From: an uncultured Muribaculaceae bacterium
GTDB lineage: Bacteria; Bacteroidota; Bacteroidia; Bacteroidales; Muribaculaceae
Length of the DNA: 11,314 bases
Direction of reading: 5' to 3'
Assembly (NCBI GenBank): GCA_947178235.1
Contig: CAMWXQ010000015.1
Location: 1-11,314, forward strand
The translations under genes and the position numbers were made by a program. The stretch's first letter is position 1. Each line of letters opens with the position of its first letter. The notes below the pieces were generated by a model. That model was not told the DNA's origin and did not search any database. It saw nothing but the letters and a program-made list of their open reading frames with translations. This document shows, piece by piece, positions 6,919 through 11,314 of this stretch.

Positions 6919-7506
6919 ATGCTCACATACAACACCATGCGTCCCCAGCTCCCCCTGCCCGAATATGGACGCACCATACAGAAGATGGTCGACCACTGCC
7001 TCACCATCGAGGACCGTGACGAGCGCACCCGCTGTGCCTACGCCATCGTCGAGACCATGGAACGCCTCTTCCCCAAGGTCAAGGAGCAACCCGACCATCT
7101 CCAAACCCTCTGGGACCACGTTGTCCGCATGAGCGACTATACCCTCGATGTAGACTTCCCGTTCGAGATCACAGGCCCCGAAGCTCTCGAAGTCCCGCCC
7201 GAACGCGTCCCCTACCCCGGGCGTGTGATGCGCCGCCGAATCTACGGCAAGACCATCGAGCTCATGATCGGTAAGGCTCTCGAAATGCCCGAAGGCCCCG
7301 AGCGCGACGAACTCTCGCTGCTCATAGCCGAGCAGATGAAGAAGATGCTCTGCGCCCAGACCTCGGACTACATCTCGGATCAGCGTGTCTTCGACGATCT
7401 CGCCGAGTACTCGCACGGGCTCATCCGTCTCACCCCCGAGACTACAATCCTGCACGAGTACAAGATCATCGCACCCCCCGCAGGAAAGAAGAAAAAGAAA
7501 AAATAG
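6919..7506 (+). CDS. DUF4290 domain-containing protein
   Basis: This is a 195-aa protein starting at ATG 6919. The opening MLTYNTMRPQLPLPEYGRTI followed by QKMVDHCLTIEDRDERTRCA matches the Bacteroidetes-specific DUF4290 family, as do LWDHVVRMSDYTLDVDFPFE and VPYPGR. No catalytic motif, signal peptide or membrane segment is visible. It ends with a run of six lysines after PPAG, a basic tail that suggests nucleic-acid or ribosome contact; that is inference. In other Bacteroidales I recall this gene lying just upstream of murA and rimM; here rimM follows but murA does not. The fabG terminator ends 22 bases before its start and no convincing promoter is visible, so how it is transcribed is unclear. 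Function unknown. Confidence 0.9.
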   Translation: MLTYNTMRPQLPLPEYGRTIQKMVDHCLTIEDRDERTRCAYAIVETMERLFPKVKEQPDHLQTLWDHVVRMSDYTLDVDFPFEITGPEALEVPPERVPYPGRVMRRRIYGKTIELMIGKALEMPEGPERDELSLLIAEQMKKMLCAQTSDYISDQRVFDDLAEYSHGLIRLTPETTILHEYKIIAPPAGKKKKKK

Positions 7507-7510
7507 TCCT

Positions 7511-7595
7511 GTTAATTATGAATTAAAAATTAAGAATTAATAATTCATTTTTCCATTCTTAATTCTTAATTCTTAATTCTCAATTCTTAATTCCC
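7511..7595. repeat. Inverted array of 7-bp repeats (heptad hairpin 2)
   Basis: The left arm contains five heptads of the form NNNAATT (GTTAATT, ATGAATT, AAAAATT, AAGAATT, AATAATT; 7511-7545). After a spacer of nine bases, the right arm carries complementary heptads AATTCTT/AATTCTC from 7555 to 7588 and ends with AATTCCC at 7589-7595. The arms can fold into a long AT-rich imperfect hairpin. The design is the same as at 194-303: a constant four-base core plus three pyrimidines on the right arm, the last heptad C-rich, then a TTG start codon (7597). It is the only AT-rich block in this GC-rich stretch. Confidence 0.8.
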
Positions 7596-7596
7596 C

Positions 7597-8142
7597 TTGG
7601 TTACCCGCGAAATGCTATGTGAAGCCGGGCGGTTCAACAAACCCCACGGTATCAAAGGAGAGGTCTCCGTCACCCTCGCCCCACAGGCCGAGGATGTCGA
7701 TCTCATGGCCGTGAAGTGCATATTCATGGAGGTCGACGGCATCATGGTGCCGTTCTTCATCAACTCCCTGCGCCCCAAGACCGCCGAGACCTCGCTCGTC
7801 ACCATCGACGGCATCGACACAGAGGAGAAACTCCGCCCCTTTGTCAACCGCGACTTCTACATACTCCGCACCGACCTCCCCGAGCCCGAAGAGCTCGACC
7901 CGGACGCCGACGGTTTCTATGCCTCGGACTTCATAGGCTTCGAGGTATCGGACCTCGACCTCGGCCCACTCGGGACAATCACGGACATCAACGACGCCAC
8001 CGAGAATGTCCTGTTTGTCATCACCCGCCCCGACGGCACCGAATTGCTCGTGCCAGTCGTGGACGAATTCATCGATGAGATTGATGTCGCGGCACGCCGC
8101 CTCGTCACCGCCGTCCCCGAAGGCATCATCGACCTCAACTGA
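7597..8142 (+). CDS. rimM: Ribosome maturation factor RimM
   Basis: The 181-aa protein starts at TTG 7597, giving MVTREMLCEAGRFNKPHGIK, which fits the usual RimM N terminus; the next in-frame ATG (7612) would remove five residues ahead of the domain. Residues 11-23 (GRFNKPHGIKGEV) are the RimM signature. An N-terminal beta-barrel runs to about 95, and a PRC-type barrel follows from about 112 (FIGFEVSD, LGTITDINDATENVLFVI, LLVPVVDEFIDEID). RimM binds ribosomal protein S19 and helps mature the 30S head and 16S rRNA 3' end in the cytoplasm. The start lies directly against the end of the heptad hairpin, with no Shine-Dalgarno sequence, so the hairpin may affect its translation. Length is usual for the family (about 170-185). 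Confidence 0.92.
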   Translation: MVTREMLCEAGRFNKPHGIKGEVSVTLAPQAEDVDLMAVKCIFMEVDGIMVPFFINSLRPKTAETSLVTIDGIDTEEKLRPFVNRDFYILRTDLPEPEELDPDADGFYASDFIGFEVSDLDLGPLGTITDINDATENVLFVITRPDGTELLVPVVDEFIDEIDVAARRLVTAVPEGIIDLN

Positions 8143-8188
8143 GCCAAACCTCACCTATATTATATATACAACTCTCTCCTATACAACA

Positions 8189-8494
8189 ATGAAAGAATAT
8201 CAAGAAAAAGAAGCCATCAAGGCGATGCGCGCGACCCTCACCGCCGAGGCATCGGCCCGCATCGACGACGATGAGCTGCTCAACATCATAGACATCATCT
8301 GGGACTGGTACGAAGACAACGGCCTGCTCGACATCGACGCCGATGCCGATACCGAGGAGGATGTCAACACCCAGACCCTCGTTGCACACGTCCGCAAGAT
8401 GCTCGCCAAGGACAAACTCTCCCCCATCCTCCCCGCCGAGGTCGAGCCCCTCGTGGCCGCACAGCTCGCATACGAACAGTCTCTCGAAGCATGA
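8189..8494 (+). CDS. Small acidic protein of unknown function
   Basis: The protein is 101 aa from ATG 8189. I do not recognise a named family. The N terminus MKEYQEKEAIKAMRATLTAE is charged and helical, followed by a very acidic segment (IDDDELLNIIDIIWDWYEDN, then LLDIDADADTEEDV) and a helical C terminus ending YEQSLEA. There is no signal peptide or membrane segment, so it is probably cytoplasmic. The open frame extends upstream of the ATG, but that part overlaps rimM and looks like shadow sequence. An AT-rich stretch (8156-8169) lies 20 bases upstream. Its stop overlaps the start of the OmpA-domain gene in an ATGA junction, so the two are translationally coupled and may act together. Confidence 0.8.
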   Translation: MKEYQEKEAIKAMRATLTAEASARIDDDELLNIIDIIWDWYEDNGLLDIDADADTEEDVNTQTLVAHVRKMLAKDKLSPILPAEVEPLVAAQLAYEQSLEA

Positions 8495-9123
8495 AGACTC
8501 TCCGCTCCCTCCTCCCGTTGCTCCTGCTCCTCGTCGCGGCTCTCCCGGCCCTCGGATGGACCGACCCGTACAAAGGATATGACGAGACCGCCTTCATGGA
8601 GATGGATCTCGAAGAGAACCTGCTCAACCCCGCCGTCGCCGAGAAGGAACACGCCGCCGTCAGCCGCCGTATGCGCCACATCGGCACCGAGCTTGCACGC
8701 CACGGCTTCGTGGTCGACATGATGCGCGAGGACGAGGTCGTGCTCGTGACCATACCCACGGACAAACTCTTCCTCCCCAACGACACGGTTCTCATGGCCG
8801 ACGCCACCAAGACGCTCGACCCTATCCTCAAACTGCTCAACGAGGCTGACCAGTTCAAGATCGTGTACGCAGTGCACACGGACAACACAGGATCTGAACG
8901 ATACAACATGGAGCTCTCCCATGCCCGCAACGGCGCAATCTACGACCATATGCTCAGCCGCGTCCACAGGGACCTCGTCATCATCCCCTACGAGATGGGG
9001 GACACCGACCCGGTCGAGAGCAATGACACCCGCCTCGGACGTGCCGAAAACCGCCGCCTCGAAATATACCTCATCCCCGGGCCTAAAATGATTACGGACG
9101 CCCACAAGGGGGTGCTTAAATAG
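8491..9123 (+). CDS. Exported OmpA-domain (peptidoglycan-binding) protein
   Basis: This 210-aa protein has a clear signal peptide: MKTLRS, a Leu-rich core (LLPLLLLLVAALPALG) and probable cleavage after G22. There is no lipobox cysteine, so it is not a lipoprotein. Residues about 85-195 form an OmpA C-terminal domain. The diaminopimelate-binding pair is present at the usual 15-residue spacing: D131 (HTDNTGS) and R146 (LSHARNG). The closing motif SNDTRLGRAENRRLEIYL is also complete. It therefore probably anchors non-covalently to peptidoglycan in the periplasm. It lacks an N-terminal beta-barrel; residues 23-80 are unassigned. Its start overlaps the preceding small acidic gene by four bases (ATGA). 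No terminator was seen after it. Confidence 0.9.
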   Translation: MKTLRSLLPLLLLLVAALPALGWTDPYKGYDETAFMEMDLEENLLNPAVAEKEHAAVSRRMRHIGTELARHGFVVDMMREDEVVLVTIPTDKLFLPNDTVLMADATKTLDPILKLLNEADQFKIVYAVHTDNTGSERYNMELSHARNGAIYDHMLSRVHRDLVIIPYEMGDTDPVESNDTRLGRAENRRLEIYLIPGPKMITDAHKGVLK

Positions 9124-9145
9124 TCCTCGACCAATCGATCGAGAC

Positions 9146-9180
9146 AAATTCAAAACCCCAAATTCAAAATTCCAAAAAAT
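9146..9180. repeat. Short 7-bp-period direct array upstream of proS (heptad array 3)
   Basis: AAATTCA (9146-9152), AAACCCC (9153-9159), AAATTCA (9160-9166), AAATTCC (9167-9173) and AAAAAAT (9174-9180) run in strict seven-base steps and end nine bases before ATG 9190. Unlike the arrays at 194-303 and 7511-7595 it has no opposite arm. The AT-rich, G-free leader could itself aid ribosome entry in a phylum that rarely uses Shine-Dalgarno sites. A small separate inverted pair, CTCGA (9126-9130) and TCGAG (9138-9142), precedes it. Confidence 0.6.
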
Positions 9181-9189
9181 ACCCTATAA

Positions 9190-10670
9190 ATGGCAATCGA
9201 ACTCAAAGACCTCACCAAGCGAAGCGACAACTATTCGCAGTGGTATAACGACCTCGTTGTGAAGGCCGACCTCGCCGAGCAGTCGGCAGTGCGCGGCTGC
9301 ATGGTAATCAAACCCTACGGCTATGCCATCTGGGAGAAGATGCAGCAGCAGCTCGACAAGATGTTCAAGGAGACCGGCGTACAGAACGCATACTTCCCCC
9401 TCCTCATCCCCAAATCGTACCTCTGCCGCGAGGCCGAGCACGTCGAGGGATTCGCCAAGGAGTGTGCCGTCGTGACACATTACCGCCTCAAGAATGACCC
9501 CAACGGCAACGGTGTAATCGTCGACCCCGACGCGCGCCTCGAAGAGGAACTCATCGTCCGCCCCACATCCGAGACCATCATTTGGGGCACATACCGCAAC
9601 TGGATACACTCCTACCGCGACCTCCCCATCCTCTGCAACCAGTGGGCCAACGTGATGCGCTGGGAGATGCGCACCCGCATGTTCCTCCGCACTGCCGAAT
9701 TTCTATGGCAGGAGGGCCACTGCGCCCACGCTACCGCCGAGGAGAGCGAAGCCCGCACCGTTCAGATGATCAACCTCTATGCCGACTTTGCCGAGAAGTT
9801 CATGGCGATGCCCGTCATCAAGGGTGTCAAGAGTGCCAACGAGCGTTTTGCCGGTGCCGTCAACACCTATACCATCGAGGCCATGATGCAGGATGGCAAG
9901 GCTCTCCAAAGCGGTACCTCGCACAATCTCGGCCAGAACTTCGCCAAGGCATTCGACGTGACCTTCGTGAACAAGGACAACAAGCCCGAATATGTATGGG
10001 CCAACTCGTGGGGCGTGTCCACCCGCCTCATGGGCGCACTCATCATGACCCACTCCGATGACAACGGTCTCGTGCTCCCTCCCCGCCTCGCTCCCATCCA
10101 GGTTGTCATCGTCCCCATCTTCAAGAACGCCGCTCAGCTCGAAGAGATCGCAGCCGTCGTCAACCCCATCGTCGAACAGCTGAAAGCCCTCGGCGTGAGC
10201 GTCAAGTTCGATGATGCCGACAACAAGCGTCCCGGCTTCAAGTTTGCCGACTACGGCTCAAAGGTGTGCCCGTGCGCCTCGCCATCGGTGCCCGCGACAT
10301 TCAGAACGGCGTGGTCGAGGTCATGCGCCGCGATACCCTCGAAAAGCACTCCGCACCCCTCGAAGGCATCGCCGAGTACTGCAAGAACCTCCTCGACGAA
10401 ATCCAGGACAACATCTACAAGAAGGCGCTTGACCGCCGCGAGGCCATGACCCGCAAGGTCGACAACTACGAGGAGTTCAAGAAGGAGATCGAGAAGGGGG
10501 GCTTCCTGCTCTGCCACTGGGACGGCACCATCGAGACCGAGGAGAAGATCAAGGAGGACACCAAGGCCACCCTGCGCTGCATCCCCCTCGACGGCGACGA
10601 CGAGCCCGGATTCTGCATGGTGACCGGCAAGCCCTCGGCCCGTCGCGTCATCTTCGCACGCAACTATTGA
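9190..10670 (+). pseudogene. proS: Prolyl-tRNA synthetase (archaeal/eukaryote-type), interrupted by a 1-base deletion
   Basis: Class II synthetase that charges tRNA-Pro. With the deletion repaired it is 493 aa, about the length expected for the short archaeal/eukaryote-type enzyme without the editing insertion. Seen in order: [10 protein letters not shown] (69-78), RPTSETIIW (124-132), motif 2 with [20 protein letters not shown] (157-176), [19 protein letters not shown] (241-259), motif 3 [17 protein letters not shown] (274-290, R279), then an anticodon-binding domain from about 302. At residue 355-356 the frame reads TAC GGC TCA; adding one base between 10254 and 10257 gives TAC GAG CTC AAA GGT, restoring [17 protein letters not shown] and the remaining 138 residues to TGA 10668-10670. 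The C-terminal domain (residues about 430-493) keeps only part of the zinc-site cysteines (LLC, RC, FC). ProS is essential, so a sequencing or assembly error is more likely than true loss. Confidence 0.88.
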
Positions 10671-10681
10671 TAGGGCGCGGT

Positions 10682-10957
10682 ATGGACAACAAGCAGTTCG
10701 CTGCCGGGCTCGCCCGACAGCTCGGAACCGAAGCCGGCAAGGTCGCGGAACTCACCGCGGCCCTCGCCGACACCATCCGCGAGACATGTGCCGGGCTCGA
10801 CTCGGCTGCCATCCCCGGCTTCGGCACCTTCCAGGGTGTCAAGACCGAGGAGCACATCACCAATGACCCCGCCACAGGCAAACGTGTACTCATGCCCCCA
10901 TCCATCACCCTCCACTTCGCCCCGAGCGTCGTGCTGCGCAAAAAACTGAAACGATGA
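10682..10957 (+). CDS. HU/IHF-like DNA-binding protein
   Basis: The protein is 91 aa from ATG 10682, 11 bases after the proS stop. It has the HU/IHF plan: two N-terminal helices (MDNKQFAAGLARQLGTEAGK, then VAELTAALADTIRETCAGLD) followed by the beta-arm entry motif IPGFGTFQGVKTEEHITNDP, ATGKRVLMPPSITLHFAPS and a basic end LRKKLKR. The GFGTF turn and the P-A-T-G-K-R arm are diagnostic; the arm normally inserts into the DNA minor groove and bends it. A slightly longer frame from 10667 would need an ATT start and overlap proS, so the ATG is preferred. The stop overlaps the next start (ATGA at 10954-10957), which suggests the two HU-like genes are made together. It is probably a divergent accessory HU paralogue, not the main HU. 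Confidence 0.87.
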   Translation: MDNKQFAAGLARQLGTEAGKVAELTAALADTIRETCAGLDSAAIPGFGTFQGVKTEEHITNDPATGKRVLMPPSITLHFAPSVVLRKKLKR

Positions 10958-11314
10958 ACCGCAAGATACCTTTCCAGGAACTGGCTGCCGCCCTCTCCGA
11001 GCGCGCGGGTGTGCCGCGCGAGGAGGCCGAGGCGTTTGCCAAGGGCTTCTTTGACCTCATCGCATCGGGTCTGACCGAAGGTGAGACCGTGACTGTCGCA
11101 GGCCTCGGCACATTCGCCCCCACGGAGGACGAGAACGGCGTCGGATTCACCCCCGATCCCGAGCTCGCCGAGGCTCTCAATGCACCCTTCGCCCTCTTCG
11201 AGCCCGAGGAGGTCGCCGACGACATCACTGAGGAGACCCTCGCCGAGGCCGTAGCCCCCGCCGAGGAACCGACCGAGGAACCTGTCGAAAATCCGACCGA
11301 GGAAACACCCGAAG
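10954..11314 (+). CDS. HU-like domain protein with acidic Pro/Glu-rich extension (3' truncated by window)
   Basis: ATG 10954 overlaps the preceding stop. The visible 120 residues begin MNRKIPFQELAAALSERAGV with an HU-like helical pair (EEAEAFAKGFFDLIASGLTE), then VTVAGLGTFAP, the HU turn, but the DNA-binding arm is shortened to EDENGVGFTPDPELAEALNA with no basic ATGKR segment. After PFALFEPEEV comes a very acidic, repetitive region rich in PTEEP-type units (PTEEPVENPTEETPE) that runs off the window. Long HU-domain proteins of Bacteroidales show the same PDP-L-N-PFA-FE pattern after the HU fold and continue into low-complexity and sometimes membrane or SPOR segments; the downstream part is not visible here. 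With the arm mostly missing, DNA binding is doubtful and partnering with the upstream HU-like protein is a reasonable alternative. Confidence 0.8.
   Translation, partial: MNRKIPFQELAAALSERAGVPREEAEAFAKGFFDLIASGLTEGETVTVAGLGTFAPTEDENGVGFTPDPELAEALNAPFALFEPEEVADDITEETLAEAVAPAEEPTEEPVENPTEETPE

Noticed and set aside
8006..8188. Upstream extension of the 101-aa gene's frame
   Set aside because: It overlaps the end of rimM in another frame and is Ser/Pro-rich shadow sequence; ATG 8189 is the sensible start.
8200..9153. Minus-strand open frame of 317 codons opposite the 101-aa and OmpA-domain genes
   Set aside because: It lies entirely opposite two well-supported + strand genes, shows no domain, and has the low-complexity Ser/Arg/Val composition typical of antisense frames in GC-rich DNA.

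Overview
The window looks like chromosomal DNA from a GC-rich member of the Bacteroidales (perhaps Muribaculaceae or a relative; the family is a guess). The reasons are a DUF4290 protein, an archaeal/eukaryote-type prolyl-tRNA synthetase, a large receiver plus PEP/pyruvate-binding protein of a type I associate with Bacteroidetes, paired HU-like genes, a TAnnTTTG-type promoter and almost no Shine-Dalgarno sequences. All genes lie on the + strand. Nearly all of it reads as core housekeeping sequence with one AT-richer acquired patch.

Layout. 1-190: 3' end of serB. 194-303: inverted array of 7-bp repeats. 304-3321: very large protein with two receiver-like domains and an ATP-grasp PEP/pyruvate-binding domain. 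3376-4125: nitroreductase-family flavoprotein. 4126-4272: cluster of three inverted repeats. 4273-5242: AT-richer fused DNA-binding/Doc (Fic-fold) gene broken by a frameshift. 5315-5345: promoter. 5378-6815: TetR regulator and fabG, probably one operon, closed by a strong terminator (6837-6896). 6919-7506: DUF4290 protein. 7511-7595: second inverted heptad array. 7597-8142: rimM. 8189-9123: acidic 101-aa protein translationally coupled to an exported OmpA-domain protein. 9146-9180: third heptad array. 9190-10670: proS with a one-base deletion. 10682-end: two overlapping HU/IHF-like genes, the second continuing past the window with an acidic Pro/Glu-rich tail.

Together these genes cover serine synthesis, fatty-acid elongation, ribosome maturation, tRNA charging, envelope anchoring and nucleoid structure, which is an ordinary core neighbourhood. 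The least ordinary elements are the three gene-proximal 7-bp-period repeat arrays, two of which end right at TTG start codons; the two-receiver ATP-grasp protein that lacks the usual phosphotransfer domains; and the broken Doc gene with its hairpin-rich leader. The two frameshifts (Doc gene and proS) could be real or sequencing/assembly errors. The proS one is more likely an error because the gene is essential.
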